Shown here in pieces: positions 9,385 through 20,084 of a stretch of 20,553 nt of DNA; the first letter of the stretch is position 1, and each line of letters begins with the position of its first letter. Source of the stretch: Didymodactylos carnosus. Taxonomy: Eukaryota; Rotifera; Eurotatoria; Philodinida; Philodinidae. The stretch covers positions 1-20,553 of the forward strand of contig CAJNOQ010003348.1 in NCBI GenBank assembly GCA_905250885.1. Reading direction: 5' to 3'. A model generated the notes under the pieces. It was given only the letters and a program-made list of their open reading frames with translations, made no database searches and was not told where the DNA came from. The translations under genes and the position numbers were made by a program.

Positions 9385-10203
9385 ATAGGCATGAGTGTCA
9401 ACAGAAGAAATAAAATTATCCAATCGGTCTTTATTAATCATATTTTTATTAGATAAGAATAAAACTATTTCTCTTTTTTTTTGTATTCATGCATTAAACT
9501 TTTTCACGTTTTCTTTCCTATTCATGAGTTTAGTTTTTCTCATGTCAGAACTTGAACACAAATAGATATAACTACATTAACATGTATAAAAAAATATAAG
9601 AGTACAACATATATACACAGCAAGAGAGAAAGAAAACGAAGAAAAACAAAAATCTCTCGTTTAGTAAAAATAATGAAAGAGAAATCGAAAATGATAAAAA
9701 AGAATAAAAGAAGACTTCTTTCGTTAGATTTCTATTGCACATAGGGACAATTGTTTAGTGACGAATGAATAAATGAATTATTTTTGAAATGGTATGCGTG
9801 TAAAATTGATAAATTGTATGGTTGAATAAATCTTTAGTAAATAACTTTTTTTAGAGAACGTTTACCTTCTGTCATTTGTTCGTTGTTCTGTGTATTTTGT
9901 TTTTTTTACTCGAAGGACAGATCACGAAGAATAAAATTTCAGGCTAAGTTCACATTCAATCTTTTGTTGTCTATTAAACTGTAAAAGAATATTTTCTTAA
10001 AATATTTACATTTTTATGTCTAGGTTTTTTTTTAGAATTTTCTGTTCTCGATAGAATTCAGCAGATTTTAAATGTGAGTTTAAAAGAGATTCCAGATATT
10101 CTTACTTAAGATGTACGTGGAAGTTCTTTTGTAAGGAAAAAATACAGATAAAACTAGATTTTTTGCTGAATATATGTCACCGTCCAAACTCTTATTTATT
10201 TTC

Positions 10204-10245
10204 AAACTTAGATTGGCCTAAAATATTTCAGACCAATCCTAGTTT
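10204..10245. repeat. 42-bp near-palindrome
   Basis: The two 21-nt halves around AAAATATTT are reverse complements except at four pairs; the core reads GATTGGCC...GACCAATC. There is no loop, so it is a true quasi-palindrome, of unknown role, in the gene-free region. Confidence 0.75.
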
Positions 10246-11730
10246 AGACGTTCACATATATATGCAATTGGATTTATCTATTGTTAGACGTGCATATTAG
10301 GATGTTAAAATGCGCAATTTTTTTCCAAAACTTTAGGCAAAATATCATTTCTAAAGAAAAGTTCAAGTTTGCTCGTAAACTCTTTTTTTTATGACTAATT
10401 ATCATTGTTTGGTCATCTTTGGTGCTTTTAAAGAAATATTTGACGTTTTGAGGAAAAAATCTATCTTGCAGGTTCATTTGATGATATTTTTTCGATCCAG
10501 AACTTAGTATGTTAAACATGATTTGATGCAGCTCAATAAGCTGATTCAAAATATGACCTATGAATAAACGTGTTCGTGGATTTTACCGAAAAAACCCCAG
10601 AGTGTTTTGGAAAACTTACTGTATGATTCAGAAACATTTATACTAGCTATATTGATGCAGGACAAATAGATAAACATGTGTGCAAATTTTGAGTCAGTTT
10701 GAGGGCTGGAAAAATTTGTGAATCTCATTCTACTGATCACAGCTGAATGAAAAATCGCTTAGTTTGAAAACGAATTCTATTTCTCTGAAGGTATAGGTAT
10801 AGATTAACTGAGAAATTTCTTCACTATCAGAAAGCCTAGACAGTCTAGATTCAAAATTTTCATCGTTTTTATCTACAGCTTTGTTAGAAATAGAAAATAA
10901 TAATTTTTATGTAATGCGCCTGTGTTTTCAGGCTACTTTTTTCTACGCGTTTTCTCACAATCCTTAACACCTAAAACAAAATTGTTTATGCCATTAAATA
11001 GAGAACATATCAAAGTATATTTTCGCCCTATTGAATCCGGAAAAAATAGACTTTGAATTTTTGGCCAAATGTGCGCCTGGATGCCTACCCACCGTGCCGG
11101 TTCAAGAGTTGCGATGTTCTGACATGTAATTTTCTCTGAATAGATGTAGCGACTTAATCCAAGATGTACTACATGAGCACAAGCTCATATGTGCACGAAG
11201 ATAGCAACAAAGCTACAGACAACGGTAAAGGATTTTGTAGATATCATATATTATTTGAAATTTATAATATATTCTTTATGCATGTATTAGTTTTGTAATT
11301 GTTATTGTAAAAGAACTGATCTTAACTTAGATACGGTATAGTATATTCTGTACATCGTCAAGATTCCTTAACCTTTGTCTAAACGAAAAACTCAGCTCTT
11401 TACTACTGTTAGATAAATATTAATTGTTATTGCTGGTAAGTAAGATTGTGACCACCATGAAAGACAAAAGAATATATTAAAAACAATGTTTACAGTTTTT
11501 TGTTTTAACAGAAGAACGAACTGATTAATCGGTAAATAGTTCGACGTTTATGAAGATGTTCACGAATCAAATAAAAAAGCATATTTATTGTATTTTCAAA
11601 CATATCACCGAGCTTTACTTACTAATATAAAACTATGATGCTCCTTAGAATCTTTTGTTATAGTATCCAATGATTAGACTGTATTATTTTTAAATAGTTC
11701 ACTTCTTCCTGAGTATTTATTAGTACTGTG

Positions 11731-11945
11731 AACTTTCATCGAAAACTGTGCACCGAAAAGGAATTTCATCGAAAAATGCTTTATCAAAAATTTTTTACTG
11801 TAGGGTATGGTTAAGAAGCTTAAGCACCGAGAAGATTTAGCAGATAGCAGAGTCGTGAGAGTGCATAGAAAAGCTCTTTCAGGAAGAAAATCATGAACCA
11901 AGGGCCCAGAAAGTATTTTGAATGAACTATTTTTCGATGAAAGTT
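11731..11945. repeat. Inverted 15-bp repeats with TTTCATCGAAAA word
   Basis: AACTTTCATCGAAAA at 11731-11745 is repeated as its exact reverse complement at 11931-11945. A third, direct copy of TTTCATCGAAAA is at about 11764-11775. Flanking similarity beyond the arms is weak. It may be the remnant of a small DNA transposon or chance clustering; no gene is recognised inside. Confidence 0.5.
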
Positions 11946-12489
11946 TAGTGAATGTTATTTACTACTTTTTTTTTGTCGAAAAGTCAGCTTATCAAGAAGA
12001 AATGTTTCTTTCCTTGTTAGGTTTGTTCTAATCTGTGACATTTCTCCTTTATGTTTGTCTATACGTCAAGAGAAAGACACACAAAGGGTAACATACATTA
12101 TATTCACTACGGTAAATAAAGAAATGAAATATGGTCGAATGAAAGTCATTTTCTGCTAAAAATTAAAAACAAAATATTTAACACCAAATTGAACGATAAT
12201 GTTTGCAACAAGTAACCTTATATCATCTCGTTCGATCATTTCTCATTTTGACTAATTAAATCTACTGTATATAAATTAGATAATTAAAAGATTTGTTTTT
12301 TGATATATTTTTCACAGTTTAGATAAAGTCTGGAGTGCTATATCAAAAATGATCTATGAAATACTTATTTTGAATTATAGTGATCATCACTATGCATGAG
12401 TTGCATCATTTTGTGTAGAACTTATTATGAAGTTGTTTCATTTAGTTGATGTTGATGTTGAGTTCAATTAGTATTTCTCTTTGTGGCAG

Positions 12490-12538
12490 GTTGAGAATGT
12501 ATGAATACCAGTATTTATTTTATACCTTTTTTTTCTAG
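12490..12538 (+). other. Possible 5'-leader intron of acetyl-CoA synthetase gene
   Basis: CAG|GTTGAG at 12490 and TTTTTTTTCTAG ending at 12538 would define a 49-nt intron 23 nt before the ATG. The acceptor is strong; the donor is only fair. As in the RPS6 leader, the acceptor might instead serve spliced-leader trans-splicing. If the cis intron is right, an in-frame TGA lies upstream at 12459-12461 and no extra ATG is gained, so the start at 12562 stands. Confidence 0.4.
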
Positions 12539-12561
12539 AATTTGTTAGCGGCGTTGCTATA

Positions 12562-15154
12562 ATGTTGAATCCAGTAGATATGAAACAAAATTCATTTACA
12601 TCGCTGAATGCAAACACAAACATAGATCTATCCGGAACAACATTATCTACAACAACCGACACATCTTCATGTAATTCATCAAACCAATGTTCTGTTTATG
12701 CCAATTCAACGAATGGAACAGAATCAATAACCAGCTCTTCCTCACTAACATCAGCATCGTCTTCACCATTTTCTTCTAATATAAAAACATTACCAACTAA
12801 AATTTCATCTCTTGATGAATATCAAGAATTATATCGTTTATCTATTGAACAGCCAGATATATTCTGGAAATTAGCTGCCGAACGTTTACACTGGTTTAAA
12901 TTTCCAACAATTATTAAAAATACATCATTCGACTATCTATCAGATAAAGGTGTTTCAATTAAATGGTATGAAGATGGTATTCTAAATGTTTGTTATAACT
13001 GTCTTGATGTAAGTTGGAATAGTTTGATTCTTATCAGTCTTTTCCATCTAACTTTCTTTTTATCAGTCAGATTAATAATAAGCGTCATCTTTCAATATTT
13101 CAGCGACACATTGAACAAGATAGTTTAGTTGCTATGCAAAATGCATTTATATTTGAGCCCGATCAATTAAATGGAACTGTGAAATATTTAACATATGGAG
13201 AATTACTGGAACAAGTGAAAAAATTTGCAAACGTGTTAAAACGACATGGTGTCAAAAAGGGTGATCGTGTAACAATCTACTTGCCGATGATATTAGAAGC
13301 ATGTATTGCATTATTTGCCTGTGCAAGGATCGGTGCTGTGCATTCCGTTGTATTTGCTGGATTTAGTGCACATAATTTAGCCGAGCGTATTGATGATTGT
13401 AAGTCGTCTATTATTATCACGAGTGATTTTAGTTATCGAGGCAATAAATGTACACCATTAAAGTCCAAAACTGATCAAGCATTAAAACAAGAACAATGTT
13501 CCCAGGTTAAAACCGTTATTGTTGTTAACAGAGGATATGATAAAACTGAGAACGCATTATCTGTACCAGCAATTGAATGGGTTGATGGGCGTGATCATTG
13601 GTATCATGAAGAAATGGCTAATGCATCAAATGTCTGTCCACCAGAGCCGATGAATGCCGAAGATCCTCTATTTATTCTTTACACATCGGGTTCTACAGGC
13701 AAACCAAAAGGAATTTTGCATACCACAGGTGGTTATCTAGTATATGTATCATTAACATTTCAATATGTGTTTGCCTATAATCCAGGCGACATTTATATGT
13801 GCACAGCTGATGTTGGCTGGATTACTGGACATTCTTACGTTGTTTACGGTCCATTATCAAACAGAGCAACCAGTATAGTCTTTGAAGGAGTTCCAACGTA
13901 TCCTGACGTCTCACGATTTTGGCAAATAGTTGATAAATATCAAGTTAACATATTTTATACAGCACCAACAGCTATTCGTTCATTAATGACTCACAGTGAT
14001 GGCTTCGTAACAAAAACGAGTAGAAAAAGTCTAAGAATATTAGGAACCGTTGGAGAACCAATCAATCCAGAAGCATGGAGATGGTACCATCGCGTAGTAG
14101 GTGAGCACAGATCAACAAATTGTACATTGTCTTTAATATACTTCTGCCATACACAGTCCTGTTTTTATCTCTAATTTGTATTTTTAGGTAATGAAAAATG
14201 TCCAATAGTTGATACTTGGTGGCAAACTGAAACTGGTGAGTAAAGAATGCTTGTCTTAATAAAGTCTAAGTTTTAATTTGTTATTATAGGCGGATTTATG
14301 ATAACCCCTATACCATATGTCACAGAATTAGAAGCGGGATCAGCAACCCTACCATTTTTTGGCATACAAACACAGATTATGGATAAAGAAACTCGTAATT
14401 TATTAATACCGCCATGTAAAGGTGAACTGTGTATCAAAGATTCATGGCCTGGTCAAGCTCGCTCTCTTTACAATGATCATAAACGTTTTGTTGAGGTGTA
14501 TTTCAAGGGCTATCGAGGTAAACTTTAATTTTTATTCTTTTTTCATTCAATACATATTTTTCATCATATTAGGTTTTTATTTCACTGGTGATGGGTGTGA
14601 AGTTAAAGAAAATGGTTATCATTGGATTACGGGTCGTGTAGATGATGTTTTAGTCATTTCTGGTCATAATATAGGAACAGCCGAAGTTGAATCTGCGTTA
14701 GTTCTTCATCCAGCCGTTTCAGAAGCAGCCGTTGTCGGCTATCCCGATCCGAAGAAGAATCAAGGCATGTACTGTTTTGTGGTAAGTGATTATTTACTAA
14801 ACTATCCTGGATTCGATCTAAAAGAGTTAACATGTTTTATGTCCAAGCTTTCCGTTGACTAAGTCAAGCAATATTTGTATATTTTAGACATTAAAAGATG
14901 ATCAAAAAGAAAGCGATGAATTGAAGAAAGAACTTATAACTTCCGTGAAGGAATACATTGGCGCTCATGTTTATCCAGATGTGATTCATTTCACTCCGAA
15001 TTTACCTAAAACAAGAAGTGGTAAAATAATGAGAAGAATATTACGAAAAATAGCCGAACCAGATATTGAAAATTTGGGCGATACATCAACATTGACCGAT
15101 CCAGCTGTTGTTGATGAACTAATCAACACATGTCTACGATCAAGACACAGATAG
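12562..15154 (+). CDS. ACSS2: Acetyl-CoA synthetase, AMP-forming (ACSS2-like)
   Basis: Converts acetate, ATP and CoA into acetyl-CoA, AMP and pyrophosphate, feeding lipid synthesis and protein acetylation. Exons: 12562-13008, 13104-14100, 14188-14235, 14290-14517, 14573-14781, 14888-15154; frame is kept throughout, giving 731 aa against about 700 in animal ACSS2. After a Ser/Thr/Asn-rich, probably disordered N-terminus (about residues 1-75) comes the ACS N-terminal domain ([21 protein letters not shown]). The AMP-binding domain has the P-loop [11 protein letters not shown] at 342-352, GEPINPEAW, and [10 protein letters not shown] from 490, whose second Trp marks short-chain (acetyl) selectivity. 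The C-terminal domain has [22 protein letters not shown] and [12 protein letters not shown] with the catalytic lysine at 689, which is a regulated acetylation site in the family. All key residues are present, so the enzyme should be active. Cytosolic ACSS2 is the best match; mitochondrial ACSS1 or a propionyl-CoA synthetase is less likely, and no clear targeting peptide is visible. Confidence 0.95.
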
Positions 15155-15660
15155 AAAATTTTATGTATTTTTTTATGTATTTTTGTGAGCATAGATATAT
15201 CGTATTTTTATTGCATGTAAAAATTATTTTTTCTTCCAGTTTATTCGTTATGAAACATACCAATTGTTCCATTTATAAAACATATCAGACTTTTTATTTT
15301 TGTTCTTCATGCTATTATTTGTCCGTTGTGTAAAACATGTGATAAATATTCAATAGATATAGAAAGAACATCGACAGGTACGGCATATAAAATACGCTCT
15401 ATCAAGTTAATTCTTGGACAAAACCATATATAGACTTACAAGATAATTGTTGTAAAAACTGCCATGAGGTTTAACTAAGAAACATTTCAATATCTGTTAA
15501 AAAAATTTTTAATTATTCAGGTTGCTATTTAAATCTCACGGTAAGGGCAGTTTAGAGTTAAAGACAATAGAGAGAGTTAGAAACTGTGGACACGAATTTA
15601 TCTGGAAAAACTGAAAGTAACAATTGATTTCTTTTAAAGAAGACTATTTTAAATTAAATT

Positions 15661-15693
15661 ATTAAATTAACACTGATTCAGTGTTAATTTAAT
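15661..15693. repeat. Perfect 33-bp palindrome
   Basis: Two 16-nt arms (15661-15676 and 15678-15693) are exact reverse complements around one central T; the centre reads AACACTGATTCAGTGTT. It could form a hairpin in RNA near the 3' end of the acetyl-CoA synthetase transcript or a cruciform in DNA. It lacks a loop and coding capacity. Confidence 0.9.
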
Positions 15694-16733
15694 TAAGGAC
15701 AAATCGAAACTAAAAACCTTCGTTTCGCTCTACTTCATCAAATATACGTTCGTAATAAACAGAGAAAAGGAGTCAAAGGTACGAAAGATACAGCGGTTAT
15801 ATGACAAATTCAGAGAAATAAATTCTCAAAGTTGTAAGAGTCGTTCAGTATTCCATCCACACGCTATTTGACATTCAAAATCTGTGGATGTATCGTCGTC
15901 ACTGCTCCCAGAGTTCCGTCCTCTCTATTTAGAGTAAACATTCAACCTAAATTTCCAATTTAAAATTAACGACGTTTAATTTTGCTCAAGCGTGATGTTC
16001 TATTACTCGAAAAAAGTCATTGTAATATATTGTTTAAGTGTAAAAGAGAATCATATTTATGATAATTATGAAATTTCAGTGCATGAGTAGTTAAAAGACC
16101 TAAAAAGTGTTTGACAAGTTTGTATTTGATAACAACGACTAAGAATACCAGATTTTCGGAGTTCTTTGATTCAAACTAGCAAACTAGCACCATGAATTTT
16201 TTAAATTGTTTTTCAAAAAAACCGGTAACAATAAAAACACAACAAAATGGACATAATAAAGCCAACAAAAAATAACGCACTGTAAATAAACTGAACAACA
16301 GGTTGTTTCTATCCCTCAATCGGATTAACACACAAAACGAATAATTTCTTATTTCGTTAGAAGTAAAACAATCATAGATTGCACAGGAAGCAACGTTTTT
16401 GTGAATAATAAAAAAAACGTAAAAAATAAACTTGTTTGATTGTACTATATGAGTATATATGAGTTTTTTTACATAATGTCATTCTGGGATGTTACGAATG
16501 TGCGATCTACTACTAAATGATAGTCGTGACTTATTGCATTAAAATGTATTGGCAACTGTTTTGGAGGAGTTAAAGAAAAAACATGAATAAAAAACAATAA
16601 CAAAACAACAAAAGAAACAGGCAAGCAAGAACAAATTGAAAGCAATAACAACGTTAAAGTATAAGTTAAATAAATATCAATGACTAAATAAGAACTGTTA
16701 TTTGAAAACATAAAGAAATCACACGTGTTTTGA

Positions 16734-16739
16734 TTTAAT
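16734..16739 (-). terminator. Possible poly(A) signal of PDI
   Basis: ATTAAA on the minus strand, about 220 nt after the PDI stop codon. No perfect AATAAA is seen on that strand nearer to the gene. Weak evidence, given the AT content. Confidence 0.3.
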
Positions 16740-16960
16740 AACTCTGATAACTAGAGCTAAAAGAGATAGATAGAAGAAACCCAAAGTCGAAAAAAATTAG
16801 AACAATACTATTTTCAAGCAGAAAAGTTAATAGTAAAGTAACATATAGTGGTGTTTCTAGTACTTTGGACAGAAAAAACCCAGAGAAATAGTACGTTTGG
16901 TTGATAGTTCAAACATCCCACAGAAACCAAAATATCCCAAATAGTAAAATATACTCCACA

Positions 16961-19311
16961 TTACAAATCTACATGAGCTGTATGGTCTGAAGATGGTTCT
17001 TCTTCTTCATCACCAGCACCTTCTGCATGTTCGGCGGTCTGAACAGAAAATAGTCGGCATACAATTTTGATTTGCAGAGAAGCAAAAAAACAAATTTACC
17101 TCTTCAGAGGCTTGACCACCTTCTAAACCATTACTATCGATGAATTTTGAGAAACCTTCTAATGTTCGCTCACCATTGTAATCGATAACTTCATCTGAAT
17201 CTTTTGGAAACATTCTAAAGAGAACGTAAAATTGTTAGCAAGTTGTTCTCTTTCTTTTCTTATGAGATGCTAGTTCATTTTTTTACAATATTTATATACT
17301 TACTTTATTGTTGGAAAACTTTGAATTTTAACGTCTTCCAATTCATTTGCAGTTGAATCAATTTTGGCAATAACAACATCATCTCGATCTTTGTATTGCT
17401 CACCGAGTTGATCCCAAATTGGAAAGAGAGCTTTGCAATGACCACCTTCAAACGAAAAGATAAATAAATAAAAATATGACTGCGATAGACAAAATGTTTT
17501 TTACTTACACCATGGAGCATAAAATTCAACCAAAACTGTTTTACTTTTATCTTTAGCAACTTCGTCAAAATTTGTTCCAACTAATACTTTGACGGGCTGT
17601 TTATCCCAATCATCCGGTAGATCTTGTGTTAATAAATGAGGTTTTAATTTACCATCCAAATAAGATTGTACAAACGTTTTGACGACATCGGCTGTTATTT
17701 CATTTGATTCGGGTTTAAATTTGGTCATTTCATCTTTTAGTGTTATTAAACGCATAGCTGGTAGATTTGCTTGTTTGAGACCAAAAAATTCAAGTACACG
17801 CTCGTTTTCTTCATCATCTGTATCAATTGACACGAATAAGACCTAAACGGACATTGAGGCAGACGTAACGTCACAATCTCAGCCTTATTCGAATAAACAA
17901 CAACTTACCTTTCCGCGGTAAACTTTTGCAGCTTGTTTAAATTCTTCTTGTAATTGCTCATAAACATCAGTTTTCTTCCCAGAGAACAACAGAATATGAT
18001 CTTTAATATCTCCACCAAATATTTTTTGAGCAGACTAAAACAAAAACAACAATTGGAATTTATTCGATGCATACAAAAAACATTTGCCCAACAGGAAAGA
18101 ATTTTATATCTATTAGTAATTGAACTCTAAGTAAACTCCTTATCATTCTGCGTGATAAGGTATTTCACATTCTTTCATATACCTCTGCATTGAATTCGAC
18201 AACCATTGGCAATTGATTTGTTTGAATGAATTCGCGAATTGTAGCTTCGGTAATATCTTTTGTTAAGTCGTTTCTTCCTTCGTCAAACTAGAACAAAGCA
18301 AATGTTTGTATAGACAAAAAAAAAGACGAAGGATATAAATATTTACTGTTTTAAGAAGAACAACAGTATCAGCTTTCACATTTAATTCTTTCAATATGTC
18401 AGCATTAGATGTGATAGCAAATGGAAGATCATCTCGACTCTTAGCAACTTGAAGGAACGATTCGGCCAGATCGCTATCGGTTTTCTAAAAAAAAGAAAGT
18501 AAACTATAAATAGAGCAACCTTTTATTATTAGAAATCATATATACTTTGAATACTCCAATAACAACAACTTGATTTCCTTCTTTCAACGTATTGAGTTCT
18601 GCTACTGTGTTCAATTCAGTTGCAGCAGGACCTGTTTTCTTTTTCAACCAATTAACAATATCATCAGCTGTTCGACCACCGTTATATTCGATGACATTAG
18701 AATCAGAGAAAAACTTAATGGTTGGATAACCTTTAATTCCATATTTTTGACCCAAATCTTGTTCTACTGTAGCGTCAACTTTAGCTAATTTAATATCACT
18801 GTCACTGTCTTTCAATTGTGTAGCTGCGGCAGCATATGCAGGTGCCAGCTGCTTGCAATGTCCACTAAAAACAACACAAAAACATGTGAAACATTAGTTC
18901 AAAATAAGACATATACGGTACATTTCTTTTCTCAATTCTCTCAGTTGAAATCCTTTAATCACTAAACTAAGTTTTCTAGTAACCAAAAATATATAAAATA
19001 AAGTTTCCCAAAACTTGCGTCTCAAATGTTTTACTCCATCATACAAATTAAAATGCAGACGAACTTACGACTCTTTCGACAAAACATCAGTTTAAGCTAA
19101 CAACTCGGATCTAAACAGAAAAATGATTGAAATCTGAATGAACTCACCACCATGGGGCATAAAATTCGACCAAAATATGTTTATGTTTTTCGAGTGCCTC
19201 ATCAAATGTATCATTCGTTAATACAAGCACGTTGTCTTCCTCCGCAATTTCTTTGGCTTGAGTTGTTATTGTTAATACTGCAACGAGTACAATAATCAAA
19301 TTCCGAATCAT
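16961..19311 (-). CDS. P4HB: Protein disulfide isomerase (P4HB/PDIA1 type)
   Basis: Forms, breaks and rearranges disulfides in the ER lumen, and in animals is also the beta subunit of collagen prolyl 4-hydroxylase. Minus-strand exons in order: 19311-19148, 18864-18546, 18484-18347, 18287-18183, 18034-17909, 17842-17509, 17445-17304, 17214-17100, 17038-16961. They give 506 aa, close to the 508 of human P4HB. A signal peptide ([19 protein letters not shown]) is followed by domain a with APWCGHCK (Cys55, Cys58), inactive b and b' domains, and domain a' with APWCGHCK (Cys396, Cys399). An acidic tail ([15 protein letters not shown]) ends in HVDL, a variant of the KDEL retrieval signal. FPTIK and GYPTIKFF carry the cis-proline of each active domain. 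Introns split both first active-site cysteine codons. The start is the first ATG before the signal peptide; a possible leader acceptor (TTCTAG) lies 51 nt upstream. The gene converges with the acetyl-CoA synthetase gene. Confidence 0.97.
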
Positions 19312-19765
19312 GGTTATGATCTTTTAATACTGATGTTGTTATTGGTAGATGTTCCTAATATCTAGAAGAATGTAAAATAACCGTGTAAAAAGATTGTACG
19401 ATATTTGAAGTGAAACTTATTTTGAAAAATTGTCGTAAACAAGTAAATAATTTAGTAGCCTGTATCGAATTGCAGAATGGCAGAAATGGTACAGTGACGA
19501 GGATCATTGTGATTGGTCGAACACAGTTATCCAGTTTGCTGTGGTTTAAAATGTCGAAGATGTCGTATCACGTATTAGACATTCCTACACGTTTCTGAGT
19601 CTCAAAGGATGAAAAACAAAAGGCATGACTGATGATGTAAAAAGCATGATATAATCGTGTATGCACTTCGAAAAACTATTCATTCTAATTGGCTATAATA
19701 AGCTAAGTATGAGTCATCTTGATCCAGCATCCTTTTGCCATTTTGAAATTTGAATGGTTGTGGGT
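19312..19765 (-). other. Upstream region of PDI
   Basis: Noncoding; probably the 5' leader and proximal promoter of PDI. It contains inverted CCAAT boxes at 19512-19516 and 19688-19692, the first within an ERSE-like site. A short plus-strand frame at 19410-19598 matches nothing known and is regarded as chance. Confidence 0.5.
19498..19516 (-). promoter_or_regulatory. ER stress response element-like site
   Basis: On the minus strand this reads CCAAT, nine bases, then CCTCG. The vertebrate ERSE consensus is CCAAT-N9-CCACG, so there is a single mismatch with exact spacing. It lies about 190-205 nt upstream of the PDI start codon and in the PDI direction. ERSEs bind NF-Y with ATF6 or XBP1 and drive ER chaperone genes including PDI in vertebrates; function here is inferred. 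Confidence 0.4.
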
Positions 19766-20084
19766 GGTGACTATTTTTAGGTCATGGAAAGCTAAAAATC
19801 ACTTCGTTCTAAAATCACTTTTCACCATTGAACATTTTCTAACTTTAGTCTCGACGTCACGATAGATCTGCTGCACAATAAAGCATGGACTGCTTCTGAT
19901 TGGTCGAAAATTGTGGATGCTACTGTAAAATCATAAGTGATTTTAGAAAGTGACTTTAGCTTACCATGATCCTATTTTTATTGACCAACCGACTTTACTG
20001 ACCAAATTTGATTGGTGTAACCATTGGATAAACCAATCAAATTTGGTCAGTAAAGTCAGTCGGTCAGTAAAAATAGTCATCACC
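19766..20084. repeat. Nested inverted-repeat element upstream of PDI
   Basis: Three layers are visible. The outer ends share GGTGACTATTTTTA (19766-19779) with its reverse complement plus a 3-nt insertion at 20068-20084. A middle pair, 19779-19820 and 19935-19973, is clearly complementary with small gaps. An inner pair, 19972-20015 and 20033-20076, matches at 41 of 44 positions around a 17-nt loop. No coding capacity. This looks like a foldback or MITE-type element that has been rearranged. TGGTT flanks both sides (19755-19759 and 20085-20089) but is too short to prove a target duplication. Confidence 0.7.

Larger units (their letters stand above)
8438..12489. other. Intergenic region of about 4 kb with repeats, no recognisable gene
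   Basis: No long reading frame, known family motif, tRNA or rRNA was found on either strand; short frames (for example on the minus strand at 10274-10740 and 11674-11901) match nothing I recognise. The region is AT-rich and contains several inverted repeats and palindromes listed separately: a foldback at 9047-9269, a perfect hairpin at 9319-9384, a near palindrome at 10204-10245, and dispersed TTTCATCGAAAA words at 11731-11945. Small perfect hairpins also occur at 8470-8487, 10836-10848 and 12377-12393. A somewhat more GC-rich patch lies around 11030-11110. The acetyl-CoA synthetase promoter is expected near the right edge. Confidence 0.6.
15155..16960. other. Convergent spacer between acetyl-CoA synthetase and PDI genes
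   Basis: The two genes end towards each other here, so the stretch should hold both 3' UTRs. No coding region is recognisable. Plus-strand AATAAA words occur at 15754-15759 and 15817-15822, rather far from the ACS stop. A perfect 33-bp palindrome sits at 15661-15693. The right half is A-rich with many AAC and AAAA runs on the plus strand. Confidence 0.55.

Noticed and set aside
10274-10740. Two neighbouring minus-strand frames of 91 and 60 codons
   Set aside because: No motif, signal peptide or splice pattern supports them; composition is that of random AT-rich sequence.
11080-11130. GGTTCAA word in a GC-richer patch, as in a tRNA T-loop
   Set aside because: No acceptor stem, anticodon arm or D arm can be built around it.
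14986-15192. Minus-strand frame of 68 codons opposite the end of acetyl-CoA synthetase
   Set aside because: It is the antisense shadow of the conserved C-terminal exon.
19759-19764. TGTGGG, the bdelloid telomere-type repeat unit
   Set aside because: A single copy; no tandem array is present.
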